DNA of 64,000 nucleotides from Sphingomonas jinjuensis (GTDB lineage Bacteria; Pseudomonadota; Alphaproteobacteria; Sphingomonadales; Sphingomonadaceae), in assembly GCF_014197105.1 (NCBI RefSeq), contig NZ_JACIEV010000011.1, positions 62,001 to 126,000 of the forward strand, written 5' to 3'. Shown here one piece after another: positions 32,976 through 41,158 of this stretch; within the stretch, counting starts at the first letter, position 1; every line of letters begins with the position of its first letter. A program made the translations under genes and the position numbers. The notes below the pieces were generated by a model. The model had not been told where the DNA came from, searched no databases, and saw only the letters and a list, made by a program, of their open reading frames with translations.

Positions 32976-34160
32976 ATGGCCGGCATGGGCAAGTTCGACT
33001 GGGCGGATCCGTTCCTGCTCGACGAGCAGCTGACGGAGGAGGAACGCCTCGTTCGCGATACCGCGCGCGGCTATGCCCAGGATCGGCTCGCCCCCCGGAT
33101 CGTCGAGGCGTTCGCCAAGGAACATACCGATCCCGCGATCTTCCGCGAGATGGGCGAGCTGGGCCTGCTCGGCCCGACGATCCCCGAGGAATATGGCGGG
33201 GTCGGCGCGAGCTATGTCGCCTATGGCCTGGTCGCGCGCGAGGTGGAGCGGATCGACTCCGGCTATCGCTCGATGATGAGCGTCCAGTCGAGCCTCGTAA
33301 TGTACCCGATCTATGCCTATGGATCGGAGGAGCAGCGCCATCGCTACCTGCCCAAACTGGCGAGCGGCGAGTGGATCGGCTGCTTCGGCCTGACCGAGCC
33401 CGATGCCGGTTCCGACCCCGGCGGCATGACGACGCGCGCGAGGAAGATCGACGGCGGCTATTCGATCTCGGGCGCCAAGACGTGGATTAGCAACGCGCCG
33501 ATCGCCGACGTCTTCGTCGTCTGGGCGAAGAGCGACGAGCATGGCGGCGCGATCCGCGGCTTCGTGCTGGAAAAGGGCGCCAAGGGCCTGAGCGCGCCCA
33601 AGATCGAGAACAAGCTGTCCCTGCGCGCCTCGATCACCGGCATGGTGATGATGGACGAGGTCGAGGTCGGCGAGGACGCCCTGCTGCCCAATGTCGAAGG
33701 GCTGAAGGGGCCGTTCGGCTGCCTCAATCGTGCGCGCTACGGCATCAGCTGGGGCTCGCTCGGCGCTGCCGAGTTCTGCTTCCACGCCGCGCGGCAATAT
33801 GGTCTCGATCGCAACCAGTTCGGCACAGCGTTGGCGGGTCGCCAGCTCTACCAGAAGAAGCTGGCCGACATGGAGACGGAGATCGCACTCGGGCTGCAGG
33901 CAAGCCTGCGCGTTGGCCGGCTGATGGACGAGGGTCGTTTCGCACCGGAGATGGTCAGCCTGGTGAAGCGCAATAATGTCGGCAAGGCGCTGGCGATCGC
34001 CCGCGACGCACGCGACATGCATGGCGGCAACGGCATCTCGGGGGAATATGGCGTGATGCGCCACCTGATGAACCTCGAAACCGTCAACACCTATGAAGGC
34101 GCGCACGACGTCCATGCGCTGATCCTGGGCCGCGCGATCACGGGGATCGCGGCGTTTTGA
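32976..34160 (+). CDS. gcdH: Glutaryl-CoA dehydrogenase
   Basis: 394 residues, an acyl-CoA dehydrogenase with the glutaryl-CoA blocks: '[18 protein letters not shown]' at the start, '[15 protein letters not shown]', '[17 protein letters not shown]', '[18 protein letters not shown]' and '[20 protein letters not shown]' with catalytic Glu374. It converts glutaryl-CoA to crotonyl-CoA with FAD, in lysine, tryptophan or benzoate breakdown. AAAGGAG precedes the ATG by 7-9 nt. The CoA-transferase gene follows and overlaps its stop, which fits a two-step glutarate activation and oxidation pair. Confidence 0.93.
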   Translation: MAGMGKFDWADPFLLDEQLTEEERLVRDTARGYAQDRLAPRIVEAFAKEHTDPAIFREMGELGLLGPTIPEEYGGVGASYVAYGLVAREVERIDSGYRSMMSVQSSLVMYPIYAYGSEEQRHRYLPKLASGEWIGCFGLTEPDAGSDPGGMTTRARKIDGGYSISGAKTWISNAPIADVFVVWAKSDEHGGAIRGFVLEKGAKGLSAPKIENKLSLRASITGMVMMDEVEVGEDALLPNVEGLKGPFGCLNRARYGISWGSLGAAEFCFHAARQYGLDRNQFGTALAGRQLYQKKLADMETEIALGLQASLRVGRLMDEGRFAPEMVSLVKRNNVGKALAIARDARDMHGGNGISGEYGVMRHLMNLETVNTYEGAHDVHALILGRAITGIAAF

Positions 34161-35380
34161 TCGAGGTACGCCCCTCCCCTTCAGGGGAGGGGACGGGGGT
34201 GGGGGATGCCTTGCAGAGTGCATCGCCTGCCGCCCCGCCCCACCCCAACCCCTCCCCTGAAGGGGAGGGGCTATCGCGCTTCCCCCTGGCCGGCCTGAAG
34301 GTCGTCGAGCTGGCCCGCATCCTTGCGGGGCCATGGGCAGGACAGGTGCTCGCCGATCTCGGCGCGGATGTGGTCAAGGTCGAAAGCCCCGAGGGCGACG
34401 ACACCCGCCGCTGGGGGCCGCCGTGGATCGAGAACCCCGACGGTACGCGCGACGCCGCCTATTACCATGCCGCCAACCGCGGCAAGCGATCGGTCGTCGC
34501 CGACTTCACCACCGCCGATGGGCAACGGCTGGTCCGCGATCTGATCGCCGATGCCGATGTCGTCATCGAGAATTTCAAGGTCGGCGGCCTCACCAAATAC
34601 GGCCTCGACTATCCCAGCCTGTCGGCGATCAATCCGCGGCTAGTCTATTGCTCGATCACCGGCTTCGGCCAGGACGGGCCATACGCCCATCGCCCCGGCT
34701 ACGACTTCATCATCCAGGGGCTGGGCGGGATCATGGACCTGACCGGCGAGCCGGACGGCGCGCCGCAGAAGTCGGGCGTGGCGTTCGCCGACATCTTCAC
34801 CGGGCTGTATAGCGTCATCGCGATCCAGGCGGCGCTGGCGATGCGCGAGCGAACCGGGCGCGGGCAGCATATCGACATGGCGCTGCTCGACACCATGACC
34901 GGCGTCCTCGCCAACCAGGCCGCCAATTACTTCGCCAGCGGCGTCACCCCGCCGCGTGTCGGCAACGCGCACGTCAACGTCTCGCCCTATGCGGTGTTCG
35001 AGGCGGCGGACGGCTGGTTCATCCTGGCGGTCGGCAACGACGGCCAGTTCCGTCGCTTCTGCGAAGCCGTCGGTCTGGAAGCGCGCGACGAATGGGCGAC
35101 CAACGCCGAGCGGCTGGAACACAAGCCGGCACTATTCGCCGCGATCACCGCCCTCACCCGCGCCGTGCCGCGCGACGAACTGCTGTCGCGGCTGGAGGCG
35201 GCGGGCGTGCCGGCCGGGCCGATCAACACGGTCGAACAGGCGCTGAACGACCCGCAGGTGCAGGCTCGCGGGATGGTCGTCGCGGGTGAGCGGATCGCCG
35301 GGCTGCGCACGCCGATCCGCTTTTCCGATGCCGAACTGGCGCTTGGCCGCCCGGCGCCCAGGCTAGGCGAAACGCCCTAG
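34157..35380 (+). CDS. Family III CoA-transferase (CaiB/BaiF), glutarate-linked, with repeat-derived N-terminus
   Basis: 407 codons in the open frame. The conserved domain begins near residue 41 ('[21 protein letters not shown]') and includes '[22 protein letters not shown]', '[11 protein letters not shown]', '[19 protein letters not shown]' and '[11 protein letters not shown]' with the catalytic Asp. By linkage to gcdH it likely moves CoA to glutarate. No ATG is found before the domain: the possible starts are TTG at 34157 (overlapping the gcdH TGA) or GTG/TTG at 34199/34211. All lie before or within a family C repeat, so the first 5-37 residues are repeat-encoded. Confidence 0.85.
   Translation: MIEVRPSPSGEGTGVGDALQSASPAAPPHPNPSPEGEGLSRFPLAGLKVVELARILAGPWAGQVLADLGADVVKVESPEGDDTRRWGPPWIENPDGTRDAAYYHAANRGKRSVVADFTTADGQRLVRDLIADADVVIENFKVGGLTKYGLDYPSLSAINPRLVYCSITGFGQDGPYAHRPGYDFIIQGLGGIMDLTGEPDGAPQKSGVAFADIFTGLYSVIAIQAALAMRERTGRGQHIDMALLDTMTGVLANQAANYFASGVTPPRVGNAHVNVSPYAVFEAADGWFILAVGNDGQFRRFCEAVGLEARDEWATNAERLEHKPALFAAITALTRAVPRDELLSRLEAAGVPAGPINTVEQALNDPQVQARGMVVAGERIAGLRTPIRFSDAELALGRPAPRLGETP
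34170..34271. repeat. Interspersed palindromic repeat, family C (copy 3, inside an open frame)
   Basis: CCCTCCCCTTCAGGGGAGGG at the left and CCCCTCCCCTGAAGGGGAGG at the right, inverted, as in the two metH-region copies. This one lies between gcdH and the CoA-transferase domain and stays open in the reading frame of the transferase. Confidence 0.8.
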
Positions 35381-36687
35381 GCGGCGACAACTTCCGGCGC
35401 CGGGCGGCGCGCGTAAAGGCCATAGGCCAGGATCACCGCATAGCAGGCCGCCGGCAGGATCAGCGCGAAGTGCAGGCTGCCCGAGCTGTCGGCGAGCAGG
35501 CCGGTCAGCGGCGGCACGATCGCGCCGCCGACGATCGCGGTAGCGATGACGCCCGATCCCTCGCCGGCACGCTTGCCCAACCCTTCGCTCGCCAGGGCGA
35601 AGATGGTCGGGAACATGATCGAGTTCATCAGCCCGATCGCCAGCAGCGTCCAGCCCGAGACGAGCCCGCTGGTGTTTGCCGAAATGAGGATCAGCGCGAT
35701 CGCCCCCGTCGCGACGCCGGCCAGCACCTTGCCCGGCGAGACCCGCGTCAGCAGATACGCGCCGATGAAGCGACCGACGAGCGCACCGCCCCAGTAGAAG
35801 GGCACATGCTTGCCCGCCGCCTGGTCGGTCAGCCCCATCACCGACGGCTGCATCAGATAGTTCACGATCAGCGAGCCGATCGCGACCTCCGCACCGACGT
35901 AGAGGAAGATGCACAGCGCACCGATACCGAAGCGCGGGCGGCCGAGCAGATTGAACGCCTGCAGGATCGAACCCTGGTGGCTCTGCTCTTCCTGCAGCCG
36001 GTTGCGCCGCGTCCACACGACGGCGGCGACGATCGCCAGCGCGACGGCGAGGCCGAGATAGGTGTGGACCACCGTTTTCGTCTCGGCGGCGCGATAGGCG
36101 TCGAGCGCGGCGCCCGACAGCGTCGCCGGGTCGATCGTGGCGAGGCCGCCGAGGATCACGACCGAGCCGACATAGGGGAAGATCGTCGTGCCGAGCGAGT
36201 TGAACGCCTGCGCGAAGGTCAGGCGGCTGTGCGCCGTCTTGGGCTTGCCGAGCAGCGAGATCAACGGGTTGGCGACGACCTGGACGATGGTGATGCCGCT
36301 GGCGAGGACGAATAGCGCGAACAGGAACACGCCGAACGTCGCCGACGAACTGGCCGGGATGAACAGCAGGCAGCCGACCATCATCGTGAGCAGGCCGATC
36401 ACCGCCGAGCGCATGTAGCCTGCGCGCCGCACGATCGCCGCCGCCGGGATCGACACGATCGCATAAGCCGCGAAGAACGCCGACTGGACGAGCAACGCCT
36501 GGGCGTAGTTGAGCGTGAACAGCTCCTTCAGCTTGGGGATGATGACGTCGTTGAGCGACGTGATCCCGCCAAAGATGAAGAACAGCGCGAAGACGAAGAC
36601 GCGCAGGTCGGGGGCGTCATAGCCGTGGGCGGCATCGCCCGCCGCCGCCGGATCGCTCGACGACGTCGCGTCTACGTGCATGACCAT
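35377..36687 (-). CDS. Sugar MFS transporter, FHS (FucP/GluP-like) family
   Basis: 436 residues with about 12 membrane segments. 'FALFFIFGGITSLNDVIIPKLKELF' and 'ALLVQSAFFAAYAIVSIPA' are the opening blocks of fucose/glucose:H+ symporters. 'HSRLTFAQAFNSLGTTIFPYVGS' and 'FLYVGAEVAIGSLIVNYLM' are also diagnostic. The protein should import a hexose with protons. The sugar is not determined; no sugar catabolic gene is adjacent. Its stop overlaps the CoA-transferase stop by 4 bp (convergent). ATG at 36687 (MVMHVD) or 36681 (MHVDAT) may be used; neither has a strong ribosome site. Confidence 0.87.
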   Translation of the reverse strand: MVMHVDATSSSDPAAAGDAAHGYDAPDLRVFVFALFFIFGGITSLNDVIIPKLKELFTLNYAQALLVQSAFFAAYAIVSIPAAAIVRRAGYMRSAVIGLLTMMVGCLLFIPASSSATFGVFLFALFVLASGITIVQVVANPLISLLGKPKTAHSRLTFAQAFNSLGTTIFPYVGSVVILGGLATIDPATLSGAALDAYRAAETKTVVHTYLGLAVALAIVAAVVWTRRNRLQEEQSHQGSILQAFNLLGRPRFGIGALCIFLYVGAEVAIGSLIVNYLMQPSVMGLTDQAAGKHVPFYWGGALVGRFIGAYLLTRVSPGKVLAGVATGAIALILISANTSGLVSGWTLLAIGLMNSIMFPTIFALASEGLGKRAGEGSGVIATAIVGGAIVPPLTGLLADSSGSLHFALILPAACYAVILAYGLYARRPAPEVVAA

Positions 36688-36786
36688 GAAATCCCCGCCC
36701 TCTTGTGTCGTCGTGATGCGGACGGGCATAGGCGGGCGGCGGGGGCGCTGGCAAGCAAGCTTGGACATGGCTAGACCCGCGCGGCG

Positions 36787-37329
36787 ATGACCCGCTTCAC
36801 CGTCAACAACCAGCCGGTCGAGTACCGCCTCGATCCCGACACGCCGTTGCTGTGGGCGCTGCGCGACGCATCGAACCTGACCGGCACCAAATATGGCTGC
36901 GGCACGGGGCAGTGCGGCGCGTGCATCGTCGATGTCGACGGCCGCGCGGTGCCGTCGTGCCGGATGACGATCGCCGAGGCAGAGGGCACTTACGTCACCA
37001 CGATCGAGGGGCTGTCGCGCGAGCGCAACCACCCGCTCCAGCTCGCCTTCATCGCCGAGAATGTGTCGCAGTGCGGCTATTGCATCCCCGGCTTCATCAT
37101 GGCCGCGTCGGTGCTGCTCCGAAAGGATGCCGATCCCAGCGAGGAAGCGATCCGCAGCACGCTGACCAACCTGTGCCGCTGCGGCATCTATCCCCGCGTC
37201 GTCGAGGCGGTTCAGCGCGCCGGCCGGGCGCTGCGCGGCGAGGAAGTCATCCCGGCGGGCGCCAGGCCCGGGATCGACCCCGCCGATGCCGCGCGCGTGG
37301 TGCCGGCGCTGGTGCCACCGGCCAGATAG
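36787..37329 (+). CDS. (2Fe-2S)-binding small subunit of a molybdenum hydroxylase (IorA-like), orphan
   Basis: 180 residues with both iron-sulfur domains of the xanthine oxidase family: a plant-type ferredoxin site 'YGCGTGQCGACIVDVDG...SCRM' and the helical domain 'QCGYCIPGFIMAASVLL' with 'LTNLCRCGIYPR'. Such subunits normally work with a large molybdopterin subunit, as in isoquinoline 1-oxidoreductase. None is encoded on either side here; the neighbours are an MFS transporter and an RcnB-like protein. It has a C-terminal tail of about 25 residues beyond the domain. It either pairs with a distant subunit or is a remnant. Confidence 0.85.
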   Translation: MTRFTVNNQPVEYRLDPDTPLLWALRDASNLTGTKYGCGTGQCGACIVDVDGRAVPSCRMTIAEAEGTYVTTIEGLSRERNHPLQLAFIAENVSQCGYCIPGFIMAASVLLRKDADPSEEAIRSTLTNLCRCGIYPRVVEAVQRAGRALRGEEVIPAGARPGIDPADAARVVPALVPPAR

Positions 37330-37434
37330 CTTTCGGAACGCTGACGGACCAATTCAGCCTCCGCTCAACGCCACGCCTCTATTCCCGTCTCATCATCGGG
37401 GCCGGCTCGTGCGCCGGCGTTGGAGGGATGGGTT

Positions 37435-38385
37435 ATGAGGAAGATATTTGCGGCGCTGCTGGCGGCGACGGCACTGGCGCCGGCGACGGCCTGGGCACAG
37501 GAGGAGCAGGGGCGGCCGGAAGGCCCCGGCATGAGCCGCCGCGCCGAACTGCGCGAGATGCGCCGCGCCAACGCCGGCGAGGAGCAGAGTCGAGGCCGCG
37601 ACGAATGGCGGCAGATGCGCGAGGAGCGTCGCGAGATGCAGCCCGGCATGCCCGAGGCGCCGCGTTTCGAGCGCCCCGCCCCCGCCCCCGCCGCGCCGGT
37701 GGCCCAGTCGTTCGATCGCCAGGATCGCGGCCAGTGGCGCGGCAATCGCGACCAGGGTCAGCGCTGGGACGGCGGCGATCGCCAGCAGCGCCAGCAGCGC
37801 CCCGACGTCGCTGCCGGCCAGGACCGCCCCGATCGCGGCGTCTGGCGCGACCAGCAGCGCTTTGGCGGCGGTGGCAACGATCGGCCCGACTGGCGCAACG
37901 GCAACCGTGACGACCGGCGCGGCGACCTGCGCCCCGACCGCCGCGACGAGCGCGCCGAGTTCGACCGCCGCCAGCGCCGCGACGATGCCTGGCAGGACCG
38001 CGGCCGCTACGACGGCGGCTGGGCGGGCAATCGCTTCGCCGGCAACGGCAACGGCTGGCGCGGCAACCAGGGTGGCTGGGATCGCGACTGGCGGCAGGAT
38101 CGGCGCTACGACTGGTCGAGCTGGCGGTCGCGCAACGAGCGCGCCTATCGCCTGCCGCGCTACTATGCGCCGCCGGGCTGGGGCTATGGCTATCGCCGCT
38201 TCTCGATCGGCGTGACGCTGGCGCCGCAGCTGTGGGGCCAGAGCTATTGGCTCGACGACCCTTGGTCGTATCGCCTGCCCGAGGCCTACGGCCCCTTCCG
38301 CTGGGTCCGCTATTACGACGATGCGATGCTGATCGACGTGCGCACCGGCCGGGTCGTCGATATCGTCTACGACATCTTCTATTGA
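37435..38385 (+). CDS. RcnB-like secreted protein with Arg/Gln/Asp-rich middle
   Basis: 316 residues. Signal peptide (MRKIFAALLAATALAPATAWAQ). Residues about 25-235 are low-complexity and Arg/Asp/Gln/Gly-rich ('RRDERAEFDRRQRRDDAW', 'GGWDRDWRQDRRYDW'). The C-terminal 75 residues are the RcnB fold: 'YRLPRYYAPPGWGYGYRRFS', 'DDPWSYRLPEAYGPFRWVRY' and 'VRTGRVVDIVYDIFY'. RcnB in E. coli is a periplasmic protein that tunes nickel/cobalt efflux; the function here is not proven. GGAGGGATGGGTT precedes the ATG at 37435. The charged repeat region is much longer than in E. coli RcnB. Confidence 0.8.
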   Translation: MRKIFAALLAATALAPATAWAQEEQGRPEGPGMSRRAELREMRRANAGEEQSRGRDEWRQMREERREMQPGMPEAPRFERPAPAPAAPVAQSFDRQDRGQWRGNRDQGQRWDGGDRQQRQQRPDVAAGQDRPDRGVWRDQQRFGGGGNDRPDWRNGNRDDRRGDLRPDRRDERAEFDRRQRRDDAWQDRGRYDGGWAGNRFAGNGNGWRGNQGGWDRDWRQDRRYDWSSWRSRNERAYRLPRYYAPPGWGYGYRRFSIGVTLAPQLWGQSYWLDDPWSYRLPEAYGPFRWVRYYDDAMLIDVRTGRVVDIVYDIFY

Positions 38386-38411
38386 TCGAAGCGCGAGCGG
38401 GTCCGGCAGCG

Positions 38412-39140
38412 ATGCCAGACCCTCTTGCCTTTGCGCACGCCGCGGGGGCAGATGCCGCGATGTTCCGTCGCAAGCCCGCCCCCGACATCCAGCTCCGCGC
38501 CCGGATCGGCACCGACGTCGCCGCCCGGGTCGAAGCGAACCCCCGCGTCGTCAATGCCGGCGCCAGCGCAGCGCAGGTCTATTATCATGACGACTTCCTC
38601 GATCCCGGTCTGTGCCGGCTACTGATCGAGACGATCGATGCCAATCGCCGCCCGTCGACGCTGCTGTCCGACCGCGCGGGCACCGGCTTTCGCACCAGCG
38701 AGAGCTGCGACATGGACCGCTGGTCGCCGACGATCCGGCCGATCGACGAATCGATCGCCGACCTGCTCGGCATCCCACCCGAGCATGGCGAGACGATGCA
38801 GGGCCAGCGCTACGCCCCCGGCCAGCAGTTTCGCGCCCACCACGACTATTTCCACGACAAGGAAAGCTATTGGGCGGCGATGCAGGCGTCGGGCGGCCAG
38901 CGGACGTGGACCGCGATGATCTATCTGAACGATGTCGAGGAGGGCGGCGCGACCTGGTTTCCGCAGGCGGGGATCAAGGTGTCGCCCAAGCGCGGCCTGT
39001 TACTGACGTGGAACAACATGAAGCCTGACGGCAGCCCCAACGAACTGACGCTGCACGAGGGCATGCCGGTGGTCGAGGGGACGAAGTACATCGTCACCAA
39101 ATGGTTTCGCGAGCGGCCGTGGACGGTGCATAGCGGGTAG
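38412..39140 (+). CDS. 2-oxoglutarate/Fe(II) oxygenase, prolyl 4-hydroxylase family
   Basis: 242 residues. The double-stranded helix domain (about 60-242) has the iron site 'YAPGQQFRAHHDYFHD' (His-x-Asp) and a distal His in 'ELTLHEGMPVVEGTKYIVTKWF', where Lys binds 2-oxoglutarate. 'TAMIYLNDVEEGGATWFP' is the typical core strand. It resembles bacterial P4H-like enzymes that hydroxylate proline in proteins or peptides; the target is unknown. ATG at 38412 gives an N-terminal lead of about 50 residues; ATG at 38460 (MFRRKP) is an alternative. It lies 26 bp after the RcnB-like gene and is probably in the same transcript. Confidence 0.87.
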   Translation: MPDPLAFAHAAGADAAMFRRKPAPDIQLRARIGTDVAARVEANPRVVNAGASAAQVYYHDDFLDPGLCRLLIETIDANRRPSTLLSDRAGTGFRTSESCDMDRWSPTIRPIDESIADLLGIPPEHGETMQGQRYAPGQQFRAHHDYFHDKESYWAAMQASGGQRTWTAMIYLNDVEEGGATWFPQAGIKVSPKRGLLLTWNNMKPDGSPNELTLHEGMPVVEGTKYIVTKWFRERPWTVHSG

Positions 39141-39216
39141 CGGGATACCCGAAGTTCGCAAAAGTCGCGACATCTACGCGCGCGGGCGTGATGGGAAGAC
39201 CTACGTGCTATAACTG

Positions 39217-39308
39217 CCCTCACCCTTCCCAGTCGGCTTCGCCGAGCGGGCCCCTTCCCTCTCCCGCTGGGAGAGGGAATATGTCGCCAAAGGCGACGAA
39301 GGGTGAGG
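39217..39308. repeat. Interspersed repeat, family B (copy 3)
   Basis: CCCTCACCCTTCCCAGTCGG, then TTCGCCGAGCGGGCCCCTTC and CTCTCCCGCTGGGAGAGGGA, closing with GAAGGGTGAGGAC. Nearly the same as the core at 6855-6922. Confidence 0.75.
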
Positions 39309-39386
39309 ACGGCTACGGCTGTTTCAAAGAACGACCATGCCGCTGGCACATCGCTGCCGTGTAGGACAGCACTTAATGGCAGCGCC

Positions 39387-39431
39387 GAGTGACGCGGGTG
39401 AGGCTGCCCCGCAGCCTCACCCGCGTCACTC
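39387..39431. terminator. Perfect 21-bp hairpin overlapping the guaA stop
   Basis: Left arm 39387-39407 and right arm 39411-39431 pair perfectly over 21 bp (GTGACGCGGGTGAGGCTGC against its complement) with loop CCC. The right arm contains the guaA stop codon and its last codons. It is likely the guaA terminator, although no T-run follows on the minus strand. Confidence 0.65.
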
Positions 39432-40982
39432 CCATTCGATCGTGCCCGGTGGCTTCGAGGTATAGTCGTAGACCACGCGGTTGACGCCCTTCACCTCGTT
39501 GACGATCCGCGTCGCCACGCGCGGCAGGAAGTCGCTGGGGAAATCGAACACCGCGGCGGTCATGCCGTCGGTCGAGGTCACCGCGCGCAGCGCCAGGACG
39601 TGGTCGTAGGTGCGGCCATCGCCCATCACGCCGACCGTCTTGACCGGCAGCAGCACCGCAAACGCCTGCCAGATCGCGTCGTAGAGGCCAGCCGCGCGGA
39701 TCTCCTCGAGATAGATCGCGTCGGCCTTGCGCAGGATGTCGCAGCGCTCCTTGCTGACCTCGCCCGGGATGCGGATGGCGAGACCGGGACCGGGGAACGG
39801 GTGGCGACCGACGAACGCCTCGGGCAGGCCAAGCTCGCGACCAAGCTCGCGAACCTCGTCCTTGAACAGCTCGCGCAGCGGCTCGACGAGCTTCATGTTC
39901 ATCCGCTCGGGCAGGCCACCGACGTTGTGGTGGCTCTTGATCGTGACCGACGGCCCGCCGGTGAAGCTGACGCTCTCGATCACATCGGGATACAGCGTGC
40001 CCTGCGCCAGGAACGCGGCACCGCCGATCTTCCTCGCCTCCTCCTCGAAGACGTCGATGAAGGTCTTGCCGATGAACTTGCGCTTCGCCTCAGGATCGGT
40101 GACGCCGGCGAGGCCGTTCATGAACAGCGTCTCGACGTTCACCGCGATCAGCGGGATGTTGTAGTGGTTGCGGAACAGGCTGACGACCTGGTCGGCCTCG
40201 CCCGAGCGCATCAGGCCATGGTCGACGAAGACGCAGGTCAGCTGGTCGCCGATCGCCTCGTGGATCAGCACCGCCGCCACCGCCGAATCGACGCCGCCCG
40301 ACAGGCCGCAGATGACCTTTTCCTTGCCGACCTGCGCACGGATGTCGGCGATCTTCGCCTCGCGGAATTCGGCCATCGTCCAGTCGCCCTTCAGGCCGCA
40401 GACGTGGCGGGCGAAATTAGTGATCAGCTTGGCACCATCGGGGGTATGCACGACCTCCGGGTGGAACTGCATCGCGTAGATGCGACGCTCGTCGTTGGCG
40501 ATGACGGCATGGGGCGCGCCGGGCGACGTCGCGACGGCGCAGAAGCCGGGCGCCAGCTCGGTCACCTTATCGCCGTGGCTCATCCACACCTGATGGCGCT
40601 CGCCCTCCTGCCACAGCGCATCGAAGAGCGCGCAGCCGTCGGTCACCTCGATGAAGGCGCTGCCGAATTCGCCGCTGCTGCCCTTTTCCACCCGACCGCC
40701 GAGCTGGTTGGTCAGCGCCTGCTGGCCGTAGCAGATGCCGAGCAACGGTACGCCCGCGTTCAGGATCTCGTCGGGAATCGTCGGGCTACCCGCGTCGACG
40801 ACGGAGGCGGGGCCGCCCGACAGGATGACGCCGGCTGGGTTCATCCGCCGGAATGCCTCTGCGGCGGACTGGAAGGGGGCGACTTCGCTGTAGACACCGC
40901 CCTCGCGCACGCGGCGGGCGATCAGCTGAGTCACCTGGCTGCCGAAGTCGACGATCAGGATCGAATCAGAAGGCTGGATCAT
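39426..40982 (-). CDS. guaA: GMP synthase (glutamine-hydrolysing)
   Basis: 518 residues. Class I amidotransferase domain (about 1-200) with nucleophile Cys84 ('[11 protein letters not shown]') and '[10 protein letters not shown]' holding His and Glu. ATP-pyrophosphatase domain with P-loop '[13 protein letters not shown]', then a dimerisation domain ending '[16 protein letters not shown]'. It converts XMP to GMP with glutamine and ATP. The start [16 protein letters not shown] is the conserved GuaA N-terminus; the much longer open frame upstream runs through a repeat and the next gene and is not coding. Confidence 0.97.
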   Translation of the reverse strand: MIQPSDSILIVDFGSQVTQLIARRVREGGVYSEVAPFQSAAEAFRRMNPAGVILSGGPASVVDAGSPTIPDEILNAGVPLLGICYGQQALTNQLGGRVEKGSSGEFGSAFIEVTDGCALFDALWQEGERHQVWMSHGDKVTELAPGFCAVATSPGAPHAVIANDERRIYAMQFHPEVVHTPDGAKLITNFARHVCGLKGDWTMAEFREAKIADIRAQVGKEKVICGLSGGVDSAVAAVLIHEAIGDQLTCVFVDHGLMRSGEADQVVSLFRNHYNIPLIAVNVETLFMNGLAGVTDPEAKRKFIGKTFIDVFEEEARKIGGAAFLAQGTLYPDVIESVSFTGGPSVTIKSHHNVGGLPERMNMKLVEPLRELFKDEVRELGRELGLPEAFVGRHPFPGPGLAIRIPGEVSKERCDILRKADAIYLEEIRAAGLYDAIWQAFAVLLPVKTVGVMGDGRTYDHVLALRAVTSTDGMTAAVFDFPSDFLPRVATRIVNEVKGVNRVVYDYTSKPPGTIEWE

Positions 40983-41023
40983 GGCGAGCCGATAAACGGT
41001 GGGGCGCGTTTGGTCACCCCTAG

Positions 41024-41150
41024 TTCCTCCCCCGGAAGGGGGTGTGCAGCCGCAGGCTGACGGAGGGGTATTTGCCGAGGGCGGTGTTGCTCCGGAGATT
41101 ACCCCTCCACCACCGCTTCGCGGCGGTTTCCCTCCCCCTCCGGGGGAGGA
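41024..41150. repeat. Interspersed palindromic repeat, family D (copy 2)
   Basis: TTCCTCCCCCGGAAGGGGGT at the left and CCTCCCCCTCCGGGGGAGGA at the right, with 'CACCACCGCTTCGCGGCGG' inside. Same family as 24880-25008. It fills the gap between guaA and the prolyl oligopeptidase gene. Confidence 0.75.
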
Positions 41151-41158
41151 TTTTCCAC

